The position numbers and the translations under genes are program-made. The notes under the pieces are model-generated. The model had not been told where the DNA came from. It was given only the letters and a program-made list of their open reading frames with translations, and ran no database searches. 64,000 nucleotides of DNA from Bacteroidota bacterium (GTDB lineage: Bacteria > Bacteroidota > Bacteroidia > Bacteroidales > F082): the NCBI GenBank assembly GCA_016845175.1, contig JAERTD010000038.1, positions 36,255 through 100,254 of the forward strand, given 5' to 3'. The first letter of the stretch is position 1. Each line of letters starts with the position of its first letter. This document shows, one piece after another, positions 36,474 through 44,805 of the stretch.

Positions 36474-36725
36474 ATGGAGCCAAGAGATTTAACAGAATTA
36501 ACTGACGAGGAATTGTTAAAGGAAGCGAAAAAGAAGAAATCAGCTTTCATAACCAATGCAGTATTCATTGGATTTCTTTTTGGAATTGTCTTGTACAGTA
36601 TTTTCAATAACACTTGGGGCTTCTTTACACTAATTCCCTTGTTCATAGCCTATAAACTGATTAACAAATCCAAACATGACAATAAGGAGTTGGAAGTGCT
36701 TTTAAAAGAGAGGGGGCTGAAATAA
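36474..36725 (+). CDS. Small membrane protein of unknown function
   Basis: 83 residues. An acidic N-terminal helix (MEPRDLTELTDEELLKEAKK) then two TM helices (NAVFIGFLFGIVLYSIF and WGFFTLIPLFIAYKLI) and a Lys/Glu-rich tail ending LLKERGLK. Proteins with this pattern are, from memory, common in Bacteroidota and unassigned. Its own transcription signal is not clear. The following gap (36726-37120, 395 bp) holds repeat copy B and a promoter. Confidence 0.75.
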   Translation: MEPRDLTELTDEELLKEAKKKKSAFITNAVFIGFLFGIVLYSIFNNTWGFFTLIPLFIAYKLINKSKHDNKELEVLLKERGLK

Positions 36726-36843
36726 AAAGCCTGGAATTCTTGTATTGTGTGAAAATGAACATGAAAGCAAGCATTAGAAACTAAGAGGTAAAAAAAGGAA
36801 ATAGAGGTATAAGGTTTAAGGGGGTTGGAACTTATCCTAGACA

Positions 36844-36908
36844 ACAATGAAACAATCGAACAATCGTAGCCATAGTGCCTTGTCATCCTGAACGAAGTGA
36901 AGGATCTC
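36844..36908. repeat. Dispersed intergenic repeat, copy B
   Basis: CAATGAAACAATCGAACAAT (36845-36864), CATAGTG and then TGTCATCCTGAACGAAGTGA (36881-36900) to GGATCTC. The first module matches copy A at 35892. The second resembles a dispersed repeat well known to me in many Bacteroidota genomes. Copies A and B flank two small genes, with module order reversed. Confidence 0.75.
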
Positions 36909-36914
36909 AAAGGT

Positions 36915-36947
36915 TTTGTATTAGCTTTATCTTTTTCCTTACTTTTG
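36915..36947 (+). promoter_or_regulatory. Bacteroidota-type promoter before the methyltransferase gene
   Basis: TTTG (36915-36918), 21-bp spacer, TACTTTTG (36940-36947): a full consensus match. The next good start is 37121, giving a leader of about 165 nt that begins ATG AAA CAA TAA (a three-codon frame) and has a short hairpin CAACGC/GCGTTG (37006-37028). Confidence 0.65.
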
Positions 36948-37120
36948 CCATATTATGAAACAATAACAACATACCGTCTTCAAACCAGAGGACATTAAAA
37001 GTGCTCAACGCATCTTTATTCCGCGTTGCTGTTACTTTTCCTTTAAATCATTACTTATAATTCGTGCTGTTGGTGTTACAAACTAAATCAACACCTGAAT
37101 CAGTACACAACACTTATCCA

Positions 37121-37969
37121 ATGAAACTATTAGATATTCATAAACATACCACTCAGCCTCCCTTATATGAAAAAGGAAACGCTATCATGTGGACCGATAA
37201 ACACATTTCACAGCAATTGCTTCACGTTCACTTAAATACAGAAGTTGATCTGGGTAGTCGTAAACAAGAAACCATTGACAGCACCATACAATGGATACTT
37301 GAAAAATCTGAAAAGAAACAGCTCAATATTCTTGATCTTGGTTGTGGCCCGGGTCTTTATTCTGAAAAACTGACACGCATGGGTCATAAAGTAACCGGAG
37401 TGGATTTTTCCGAAAATTCCATCACTTATGCAAAGAATCAAGCCAAACAGAAAGCACTTGATATCACTTATATTGAGGAGGATTATTTAAACCTAAATTT
37501 GAAAGAAAACTCCTTTGACCTGGTTATTCTGATTTTTACTGATTTTGGCCCCTTGCTTCCTGATGAAAGAGAACAGCTGCTTATCAACATAAAGAGGGTC
37601 TTAAAGCCCAATGGAGCTTTTATTTTTGATGTGCTCAACGACAAGAATATGGAGCATAAAATCAGTCCAAAAAATTGGGACATTGCCCAAAAAGGATTTT
37701 GGAAAAACGAACCCTATCTGGTCCTTTCAGATTCTTTTATTTATAAAGATCACAAGGTGGTTTTATACCAGCATTTAGTGCTGGATGCTCTTGAAAACCT
37801 TTCTGTTTACAGGTTTTGGACTCATTTCTTCTCACATGAGGATTTAACTGAAATCCTCCATGATTATCAGTTTACTCACTTGAGTTTTTATGAAGATGTA
37901 CTTCCGGAAAGTGATTTATGGAATGGTGAACATGTCACTTTTTGTATCGCAAGGAATGCTAATGAATAA
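37121..37969 (+). CDS. Class I SAM-dependent methyltransferase
   Basis: 282 residues from ATG 37121, which is downstream of the upstream-frame ATG at 37064. Motif I ILDLGCGPGLYSEKLTRMGH (about residue 72), VTGVDFSENS after strand 2 and LKENSFDLVILIFTDFGPLL are typical. The C-terminal half continues as in Methyltransf_25-type enzymes. The substrate is unknown. First of a plus-strand set (serine hydrolase, DUF6326, DUF2007, POT transporter), though gaps up to 127 bp make a single operon uncertain. Confidence 0.9.
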   Translation: MKLLDIHKHTTQPPLYEKGNAIMWTDKHISQQLLHVHLNTEVDLGSRKQETIDSTIQWILEKSEKKQLNILDLGCGPGLYSEKLTRMGHKVTGVDFSENSITYAKNQAKQKALDITYIEEDYLNLNLKENSFDLVILIFTDFGPLLPDEREQLLINIKRVLKPNGAFIFDVLNDKNMEHKISPKNWDIAQKGFWKNEPYLVLSDSFIYKDHKVVLYQHLVLDALENLSVYRFWTHFFSHEDLTEILHDYQFTHLSFYEDVLPESDLWNGEHVTFCIARNANE

Positions 37970-38060
37970 GTTCGATAACTGCTGGTTGAATTTGGGTTTC
38001 AACTGGCAGTTTTTCACTACTTTAGATGCTTCAAAACCTAAAAATTCCAAACCTGCTATT

Positions 38061-39518
38061 ATGTTAGATTCTTTTAAATTAATTTGCATTATTCTACTAC
38101 TAACAACCATTGGTTGTGAACAACAAAAAGAAGTTTTTTCTCCAGAATTCAAAGAAAATATCAACGCCCGTGTCGACAATGGAATCAATTGTGGCATTGT
38201 CATCGGTATGGTGACACCGGAAGGAACAAGCTTCTATAGCTACGGAACCCTTTCCACGAAAACTAATGAACCGGTAAATGAGCATACGGTTTTTGAAATT
38301 GGATCCATAAGTAAAACCTTTACCGGTATTTTGCTGGCTCAAGAAGTGATTCATGGAGAGCTGAGACTGGATGATCCACTGCAGCAATTTTTGCCGGAAG
38401 GGATTACAGCTCCGAGCAGGAATGGTGAACAGATCAAACTGGTGAATTTGGCCAACCATACTTCTGCCTTACCTAGCCTTGTGGATAATTATGAGCGTAA
38501 AAACCCTGAAAACCCATTTGTTGATATAAGTATCCAAAACACTTATGATTTTATAAATACCTATGAATTACCCTATGATATCGGATCAAAGTTTGCCTAT
38601 TCAAACTTGGCGATGGGCCTTTTGGGTAATGTACTGGCTGAAAAAAACAACACAGATTATGAGGGTTTAATGGTTGAGCAAATTGCCGGTCCGTTGGGTA
38701 TGGGTGACACCAGAATCACTCTAACAGCTGCTATGAAAAAGCGAATGGCTCAGGGGCATCGCTTAGGCGTGGAAGTAGACCCCTGGGAATTGCCGGCCCT
38801 GGCTGGCGCAGGAGCCATCCGCTCGACTGCTGAAGATATGACCAAATATCTGGCAGCCAATATGGGCATTATGGAAACAGAACTTTATCCGGCCATGGAG
38901 CTGTCGCATCAATATTCCGGCAGTGAAATGGACATTTACCGCTTAGGTTTGGGGTGGATTTCTATGACCATTGACAGCCTCGAAATTGTTTGGCACAGTG
39001 GTTCCACCGGAGGATATATGTCTTTCGCTGGTTTCGTAAAAGGAGGCGAGCGCGGTGTGGTGGTTTTAACCAACTCCAATGTGATGCCCGATGACATAGG
39101 CATACACTTGCTCAACCCAAAGTCACCTCTGGCAATCCCAAAACCCTCCCTTGCCAATAAACTACTTGAGGTGATTGAGAATAAGGGTGTAGAGGCAGCT
39201 CAAAAAACCTATGCAGAAGTTATGGAACAACAGCCTGAAACCTACAGTATTAATGAGCATGAGTTTAATAAACTGGCTTTCCGTTACAAAGGCTACAAAA
39301 AAATACCGGAAGCCCTCGCTGTATTAGAAATCACTGTGGATGCATTCCCTGAATCCTGGATGTCATACGATACTTATGCTGAAGTATTACTTGAAAACAA
39401 CGAGAAAGAAAAAGCCATAGAATATTTCAAAAAGTCTTTGGCGTTTAACCCTGAGAACTACAATGCCATCGAAAACCTTGAAAAACTCGGTGTTGTAAAC
39501 AAAGAAACAGAACAATAG
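38061..39518 (+). CDS. Lipoprotein serine hydrolase of the beta-lactamase class C/PBP fold, with TPR tail
   Basis: 485 residues from ATG 38061; the longer frame from 37890 overlaps the upstream gene and is rejected. Lipoprotein signal MLDSFKLICIILLLTTIGC (lipid Cys 19). Catalytic SxxK is SISK at 82-85 (nucleophile Ser82), YSN (in FAYSNLAMG) is the second motif and WHSGSTGG is the third. These enzymes hydrolyse beta-lactams, peptides or esters; esterase/peptidase is more likely than a true beta-lactamase. A short TPR-like tail (NEKEKAIEYFKKSLAFNPEN) ends the protein. Found in the outer or inner membrane. Confidence 0.9.
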   Translation: MLDSFKLICIILLLTTIGCEQQKEVFSPEFKENINARVDNGINCGIVIGMVTPEGTSFYSYGTLSTKTNEPVNEHTVFEIGSISKTFTGILLAQEVIHGELRLDDPLQQFLPEGITAPSRNGEQIKLVNLANHTSALPSLVDNYERKNPENPFVDISIQNTYDFINTYELPYDIGSKFAYSNLAMGLLGNVLAEKNNTDYEGLMVEQIAGPLGMGDTRITLTAAMKKRMAQGHRLGVEVDPWELPALAGAGAIRSTAEDMTKYLAANMGIMETELYPAMELSHQYSGSEMDIYRLGLGWISMTIDSLEIVWHSGSTGGYMSFAGFVKGGERGVVVLTNSNVMPDDIGIHLLNPKSPLAIPKPSLANKLLEVIENKGVEAAQKTYAEVMEQQPETYSINEHEFNKLAFRYKGYKKIPEALAVLEITVDAFPESWMSYDTYAEVLLENNEKEKAIEYFKKSLAFNPENYNAIENLEKLGVVNKETEQ

Positions 39519-39536
39519 AAATACAAACGTCTAAAA

Positions 39537-39962
39537 ATGAACAATTTTAAAAACATCTTTGGAAAGGAATATATCAAAGTTAAATTGGCCCTGTTGTGGT
39601 TATTTGTGATGTTAAATTACATCTATGCAGACATCATGACGCTGATGGATTCCACTGTCTTACAGGAGTTAATCACCGGGTCCACAGGAGGTCTGGAAAT
39701 CACGCCTGAGTTTCTGTTTATGGGCGCTTTACTCATGGAGATTCCCATAGCTATGGTTCTGCTTTCACTGATCCTCAAAAGAAGTATAAACCGCTGGGCA
39801 AATATACTGGCCGCAGCCATCAAAACCCTGGCTGTATTCGCTACCCTGTTTGTTGGTACGCCCACTCTATATTATGTATTCTTTGCGGTCATCGAAATAC
39901 TGACAACTTGCTATATCATATACGTGGCCTGGAAATGGAAGGAAATGAATGCAGAAGGATGA
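39537..39962 (+). CDS. DUF6326-like four-TM membrane protein
   Basis: 141 residues. Four predicted TM helices; the N-terminal block KVKLALLWLFVMLNYIYADI is the DUF6326-type signature (from memory). Its function is unknown. The last four codons (N-A-E-G-stop) lie inside a repeat that also ends hemW, see 39948. It starts 18 bp after the hydrolase gene. Confidence 0.8.
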   Translation: MNNFKNIFGKEYIKVKLALLWLFVMLNYIYADIMTLMDSTVLQELITGSTGGLEITPEFLFMGALLMEIPIAMVLLSLILKRSINRWANILAAAIKTLAVFATLFVGTPTLYYVFFAVIEILTTCYIIYVAWKWKEMNAEG

Positions 39963-39986
39963 ATGTAGTCCCGATAGCTATTGGGA
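39948..39986. repeat. Repeat forming the 3' end of the DUF6326 gene, plus TCCCGATAGCTATTGGGA
   Basis: AATG, C, AGAAGGATGAATGTAG (39948-39968) provides the last codons and stop; the same 21 bases, with one change, lie at 62415-62435. It is followed by the near-palindrome TCCCGATAGCTATTGGGA (39969-39986), which resembles a known Bacteroidota intergenic repeat. Confidence 0.75.
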
Positions 39987-40089
39987 GATGAATTTGGGTG
40001 TGAAAGAAGAGCGATAGAAACTATCAATCCATCAAATTTCCTCCTTATATTTACGGCTTTTCTTTTCAGTCTGATAAAAAGCCTGTCAT

Positions 40090-40302
40090 ATGAAGTTAGT
40101 TACCATAAAAGCCTCTCACAATATCGCAGACCTGCTGGTGCTAAAAAGCAAACTTGAATCAGAAGGCATTCCCTGTTTTCTAAAAAATGAGCTAACTACA
40201 CAGATCATGAGCCATATGGCCACCTTCGATGTGGAACTTCAGGTGGCAGAAGGAGACCTTGACGGGGTTCAGGAAATACTCAAAGACTTTAACAACCAAT
40301 AA
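40090..40302 (+). CDS. DUF2007-type small protein
   Basis: 70 residues. The DUF2007 pattern KLVTIKASHNIADLLVLKSK then LESEGIPCFLKNE and late VEGDLDGVQEIL matches small proteins labelled putative signal transducers. No catalytic motif. It stands between DUF6326 (127 bp) and the POT-like transporter (35 bp) and may be co-transcribed with the latter. Confidence 0.85.
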   Translation: MKLVTIKASHNIADLLVLKSKLESEGIPCFLKNELTTQIMSHMATFDVELQVAEGDLDGVQEILKDFNNQ

Positions 40303-40337
40303 TAAATACCACCAAAACCAATTTTAAAAGCATTGCT

Positions 40338-41720
40338 ATGGAGCACATTGAAAAGACAGAACAAAAGGGTTTTCCAAGGAGTTTCTGGACGGCCAACCTG
40401 ACCGAGTTATTTGAAAGAGGCGCCTATTATGCCATGGCCAGTTTCGTAGTACTCTATCTGGGACAACTGGGATTGGGTGATTACTGGCCCAGCAACCTTA
40501 ACGGTATCCTGTGGGCGTTGGTCTTTTTCCTGCCCATACTTTCAGGTACCATCGCCGACCAAATCGGCTTTAAGAAATCCATGCTCATCGCCTTTGTGTT
40601 TCTGGCCATCGGTTACTTCATTATGGGTTATCCTGTTTGGTTTGGCAACCAGACCCTGAATCCTATTATCGGTAGTGAAATGACTGCAGGTATGGGTGTA
40701 TTGTTTCCCATCATTCTGGCCATCATCTTCATAGGTGTGGGTGGTTCCATCATCAAACCCTGTATCGCCGGAACCGTTCAGAAAACTGCCGGAGCCAAGA
40801 TAACTCTGGGTTTTGGAATCTTTTATATGATCATCAATATTGGATCCCTCATCGGAAGAGGTGTGAGCTTCATCGTCAGAAAGGAATTCGACCTCAGCTA
40901 TATTTTTGCGGTATCAGTATTTTTCTCCATCCTTGCTTTTTTTGCTGTTCTTTTCTTCTATTCAGAACCGGTGGATCTGGAGGCCAAAGCCGAGGCAGAT
41001 AAAAAGCCTAAAAAATCGGTATGGCGGATACTGGCTGATATGGTATTGGTGCTTAAAAACCTCAGATTTGCCCTGTTTATGATTGTTTCCAGTGGCTTTT
41101 TCTTTATTTATGCCCAAGTATATAATGTGCTGCCACTCTATCTACAGAAGGTGGTGGAAACAGACCCTGCTGTCGACCTGGTGACCATGGCTAACCCCTT
41201 TGTGATTGTTTTCTTCCAGTTGCTGATTACCAAGAAATTCGGAAAGCTCAAACCCATTAACTCTATAGTGGTGGGTATTATTATCATTGGTGTTTCCATG
41301 ATGATTAACCTGGTGCCCATATTCATGAGTGGGGGCGTACGCACTCTTACCCTGGGTGATATGGTTCCCCTGGGTACACTTTTCATCACACTAACCGTGG
41401 CCCTGATTGCCTTTGGTGAATTGTTTACCTCAGCCAGAACCTACGAATTTATTGGTGCTTTGGCACCCAAAGGCCAGGAAGGTTTATTTTTGGGTTATGC
41501 CAACCTGCCACTGGCCATTGGCGCCCTCATCGGCGGACCAGCCGGAGCCTTTATTTTCCATGAAATCATGTGTAATGGTGCAATAACCCTCGAGTCGGGA
41601 CTACTGGAACTGGATCCTTTCTGGAACTCCATGGGTTGGATTATACTCATGGCCATTGGGTTTGTGTCGGCCTTTTCCATGTGGCTTTACAACCGCTGGT
41701 TACAGAAGAATCCCATGTAG
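40338..41720 (+). CDS. MFS transporter, POT (proton-dependent oligopeptide) type
   Basis: 460 residues. About twelve TM helices. The N-terminal FWTANLTELFERGAYYAMAS is the POT-family start motif (FxYYGLR region), and ISGTIADQIG-like and GVGGSIIKPCIAGTV follow. POT transporters import di- and tripeptides by proton symport; here the ExxERFxYYG-type charged residues are partly kept (ELFERGAYY), so peptide transport is likely but not certain. Converges on DUF192 with a 13-bp gap. Fits the peptidases elsewhere in the window. Confidence 0.85.
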   Translation: MEHIEKTEQKGFPRSFWTANLTELFERGAYYAMASFVVLYLGQLGLGDYWPSNLNGILWALVFFLPILSGTIADQIGFKKSMLIAFVFLAIGYFIMGYPVWFGNQTLNPIIGSEMTAGMGVLFPIILAIIFIGVGGSIIKPCIAGTVQKTAGAKITLGFGIFYMIINIGSLIGRGVSFIVRKEFDLSYIFAVSVFFSILAFFAVLFFYSEPVDLEAKAEADKKPKKSVWRILADMVLVLKNLRFALFMIVSSGFFFIYAQVYNVLPLYLQKVVETDPAVDLVTMANPFVIVFFQLLITKKFGKLKPINSIVVGIIIIGVSMMINLVPIFMSGGVRTLTLGDMVPLGTLFITLTVALIAFGELFTSARTYEFIGALAPKGQEGLFLGYANLPLAIGALIGGPAGAFIFHEIMCNGAITLESGLLELDPFWNSMGWIILMAIGFVSAFSMWLYNRWLQKNPM

Positions 41721-41733
41721 ATTCTTTGTGACC

Positions 41734-42336
41734 TTATTTTGTGCTTGGGCTGAGTCTTTGAAAACTGATGGAATCTCCAAGGCTCACCCCGTAACGGTCG
41801 GAAAAACCACCCACTACCTCGACCACATATTTGGCATCAGAGCCGGAAGCCACGCTTTGGTCTGATAGGGCCTGAACCTGTTTGTGCTGGCTCACAATTT
41901 TGAAATCCTCATCCACATAAAGTATATCCAGATTGATATAGGTATTGCGCATCCAGAAGGATTGTTCTTCATTGCTCGCCATGATAAACAACATGCCCAA
42001 TGAATCGGCCATTTCATAGCGAAACATGAGGCCCAGGGATCGTTCGTAGTCGGTTTCAGCTATTTCTAAATAGATGGTTTTAAAAGGCTCCGAAGAGGCC
42101 TTTTTATGGAAACTGAGATAGCCTTCGTGGGTAAATTCTTTTTTTGGAGGTTCAAAGGCTTTTTTGGGTCTTTTGTCACTGAAATCCAACTCAAGTTTGG
42201 ATACCACAAAAGCCAACACCAAGATCACCAGTAATGTCAGCCAAAACCAGGGAATTTTTCGCTTTTTATGGACGTTTCGCTGCTTTTTTACAGCTTTGGA
42301 CTTCCGTTTATGCTTTCTGTGACTTTGTTTTGCCAT
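41734..42336 (-). CDS. DUF192 family protein
   Basis: 200 residues. N-terminal basic stretch (KQSHRKHKRKSKAVKKQRNV) then one TM helix (WFWLTLLVILVLAFVVSKL), so a membrane-anchored protein. The C-terminal about 110 residues are DUF192: LGLMFRYEMADSLGMLFIM and SFWMRNTYINLDILYVDED are the signature segments. DUF192 proteins are small beta-barrel-like proteins of unknown function. It follows the EEP gene by 30 bp, transcribed with it. Confidence 0.88.
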   Translation of the reverse strand: MAKQSHRKHKRKSKAVKKQRNVHKKRKIPWFWLTLLVILVLAFVVSKLELDFSDKRPKKAFEPPKKEFTHEGYLSFHKKASSEPFKTIYLEIAETDYERSLGLMFRYEMADSLGMLFIMASNEEQSFWMRNTYINLDILYVDEDFKIVSQHKQVQALSDQSVASGSDAKYVVEVVGGFSDRYGVSLGDSISFQRLSPSTK

Positions 42337-42366
42337 TGCCTAATATACAGGCCATACCTGTGGGTT

Positions 42367-43428
42367 CTATTTTAGTTTCACCTGTATGAAAACGGGATTG
42401 TGGTCGCTGTGCTCAAATTCAAAATCCATGGTTTTGGTCATGAGGAGTTCCACATTGGGAGATACCAGGAAGTAGTCCAGATAGGTAGTACCATTTTCTC
42501 CTTTCACAAAGGACTTATAATTCTGACGGTTGGTGGGGGCACTGTTGTCATAGGCCCACTGCCAATCATCAGGAAAGAATGTGGGTTCCATTTTCACCTT
42601 AGAAGGCACAAATTTGTGGCCGTTAAAATCGGCAGTTGGCTCAAAATCAGGAGGGTTCATATTCCAGTCGCCTCCGGCAATCACATAATTGCCTTTATTG
42701 TATTCCCCCAGCACAAAACGACGCATGACTTCCAGTTCTTTTACCCGAAGTTCCGGATCATAAATATAGGCAGTGTTATGGGTATTCATAATGAGCAGGT
42801 CCTTACCGTTGGCCAGCGGATGGCGGTTGAGAATAAAACAACGGTCGAGCAAAACCATTTTCTTAGGCCAGGAAGCGATCAGCGGATAGGCAACCCTCAG
42901 TGCTTCTGAAGGTTTGTAAAGTGATGATGTCATCATACCAGCCTTCACCTTGCCCATGGGGTTACTAATGGGTACCGGTACAAATGCCACCACATAGTTC
43001 AATACGAAACTATGGTGGAAATTATAAAGCATCTCCTGTATGCCTTCCTTTTGGTTGATATGGTAAGTACGCTTGCTCTCAAGGTCGATTTCCTGCAACA
43101 ACCAGAAATCAATGCTATCTACTTCCCTCAGGCTATTTCTTATGCCATGAAGGTATTTTTGATTGAGTTTTTCCGACGGGCCAGATTGTTGGCCGCCATC
43201 GTAGAAAAAGTCCATCTCCTGACCCAAACCAGCATAACCTACATTCCAGGTAAGCAGATTAAATATGGAGTCTTTGATCAAGTCCACTTCAGCTTCTTGG
43301 CCTTCAATCTCAATGGCCATGATGTGATCAGGCTTGAAATCGGTTATGGCCAAATAGAGCAGGAAAATGGAAAAGAGGAAGATCGGAATGAATAGGATCA
43401 ACAGGAGTATTTTTATCAACTTCTTCAT
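42367..43428 (-). CDS. Endonuclease/exonuclease/phosphatase family protein
   Basis: 353 residues. One N-terminal TM helix (LIKILLLILFIPIFLFSIFL). EEP catalytic motifs are visible: TWNVGYAG (near residue 60), LLQEIDLESKRTYH (Glu/Asp), NTHN (His), GGDWNMNP (Asp/Asn) and the terminal EHSDHNPVF (SDH box). Such enzymes cleave phosphodiesters in DNA, lipids or sugars. Membrane-anchored with the domain outside is likely. First gene of a two-gene unit with DUF192. Confidence 0.92.
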   Translation of the reverse strand: MKKLIKILLLILFIPIFLFSIFLLYLAITDFKPDHIMAIEIEGQEAEVDLIKDSIFNLLTWNVGYAGLGQEMDFFYDGGQQSGPSEKLNQKYLHGIRNSLREVDSIDFWLLQEIDLESKRTYHINQKEGIQEMLYNFHHSFVLNYVVAFVPVPISNPMGKVKAGMMTSSLYKPSEALRVAYPLIASWPKKMVLLDRCFILNRHPLANGKDLLIMNTHNTAYIYDPELRVKELEVMRRFVLGEYNKGNYVIAGGDWNMNPPDFEPTADFNGHKFVPSKVKMEPTFFPDDWQWAYDNSAPTNRQNYKSFVKGENGTTYLDYFLVSPNVELLMTKTMDFEFEHSDHNPVFIQVKLK

Positions 43429-43508
43429 TAAAAACTTTTGTATGTTTACAACAATTATTAACTAATTTTTTCGTTAATTATATTATTGTAATTCAATTCA
43501 TTAATACT

Positions 43509-44771
43509 ATGACCTTTCGTTTTTTTCTCTTGGCAGTAGTGATGATATCAGTGGTTGCTAGGGCACAGGAATCACAAGGGGTAAATATAAACAAAAATAA
43601 ACTAGACTCCATCCAGCAGGCTTATCGCAAGGCCTTAGCAAAACAAAGAGAAGTTCGCCGTGATTCAATACTTGATGATCTGGAACAGAAAGCAAGCGAT
43701 TCTGTTATCCATCTAAAAATCAGTGCCTGTGATTTCGATCAAATGCCTGATGTTTCCAGGTTTTATTCCCTGAAAAGCATGGATGCCAATGATAACAAGA
43801 TCAAATCTGTGGGAAAAGAGAGCTTTGAAAGCGACAGTCTTATACGCATCAACCTTTCCAACAACCCCCTGTCAACCATACAGTTTCCCAATAGTAAAAG
43901 CATCATTTCCATCGATTTGAGTGAGTGTCAGTTGAAGTCGGTGCCCAGATCCATCAGAAGATTAAAGAATCTGGAAATGCTGAATTTGAGTAAGAACGAG
44001 ATTAAACGTATTCCGCGTTATATCCGTCGAATGAGGCATCTAAAAGAATTGAATGTAAACGGTAACCGCATACAATTCAACAGGAAGGGGGTAAGGCGTG
44101 TTAAACACATCGATATGTTGCTTCTGGCTAACAACCAGATACAGCAGCTTCCAACCAATACCCACCGACTGCAAGGCGTTCGTAAACTAAATCTGGCCGG
44201 AAATTCCCTGGAGGATCTACCAGAGGGTTTTTATCAATTGGACAGCCTGGAGCACCTGATATTTTATAACAATAATTTCACTAGCATCCCCCTTCAATTA
44301 TTTCAGTTGAAACAATTGGTTGAACTTGACTTTTACTACAACAAGCTTAAGGAAATACCTAATGAAATCGGGCAGCTGGATCAATTGGAACAGTTATTTC
44401 TTTCCTATAACCAAATTGAAGCCTTACCCGAGAGCATGGCTTCGCTGCAAAAACTCCGGTATTTGTTTGTTCATCACAATCAAATCCGCATCATTCCTTT
44501 ATGGTTTAATGATCTACACACCTTGGAGCGACTTGATATCAGCTACAATCAATTGCTGCAGATACCCAATCTGAAATCGCTGGTCAATCTTAACTATCTG
44601 GATTTACAAAACAACCATTTGGAAAACTTTCCCTGGTGGGCGTTGGATAACAGAAAGCTTGAGATTTTACTTATCAAGGATAACCCACTAATTCTATCGG
44701 AAGAGGAGCAGGACTCACTCGAAACCCTTAAGGAGGAGCTACAGCCTAAGGGTGTTAATATCTACTATTAA
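43509..44771 (+). CDS. Secreted leucine-rich-repeat protein
   Basis: 420 residues. Signal peptide MTFRFFLLAVVMISVVARAQ. From about residue 60 come about fifteen LRRs of the 23-residue kind, for example IRRLKNLEMLNLSKNEIKRI, LDSLEHLIFYNNNFTSIPLQ and LDQLEQLFLSYNQIEALPES. The final cap is irregular. LRR solenoids bind proteins; the partner is unknown. It begins the LRR-GH3-LysE plus-strand set (34 bp and 39 bp gaps) but a promoter sits just after it (44776). Confidence 0.9.
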   Translation: MTFRFFLLAVVMISVVARAQESQGVNINKNKLDSIQQAYRKALAKQREVRRDSILDDLEQKASDSVIHLKISACDFDQMPDVSRFYSLKSMDANDNKIKSVGKESFESDSLIRINLSNNPLSTIQFPNSKSIISIDLSECQLKSVPRSIRRLKNLEMLNLSKNEIKRIPRYIRRMRHLKELNVNGNRIQFNRKGVRRVKHIDMLLLANNQIQQLPTNTHRLQGVRKLNLAGNSLEDLPEGFYQLDSLEHLIFYNNNFTSIPLQLFQLKQLVELDFYYNKLKEIPNEIGQLDQLEQLFLSYNQIEALPESMASLQKLRYLFVHHNQIRIIPLWFNDLHTLERLDISYNQLLQIPNLKSLVNLNYLDLQNNHLENFPWWALDNRKLEILLIKDNPLILSEEEQDSLETLKEELQPKGVNIYY

Positions 44772-44775
44772 TTAA

Positions 44776-44783
44776 TATCTTTG
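44776..44783 (+). promoter_or_regulatory. -7 promoter element for the GH3-like gene
   Basis: TATCTTTG, a match to TAnnTTTG, five bases after the LRR gene stop and 22 bp before ATG 44806. So the GH3-like and LysE genes can be transcribed apart from the LRR gene. Confidence 0.55.
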
Positions 44784-44805
44784 CTTTCCTGAAAACCACT
44801 TGCAA

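Noticed and set aside
36650..36910. 86-codon minus-strand frame over the small membrane gene and repeat B
   Set aside because: Its first residues (SFTSFRMT) come from the dispersed repeat, a familiar false ORF.
37890..38060. N-terminal extension of the serine-hydrolase lipoprotein
   Set aside because: It overlaps the upstream methyltransferase gene by 80 bp and the lipoprotein signal begins at 38061.
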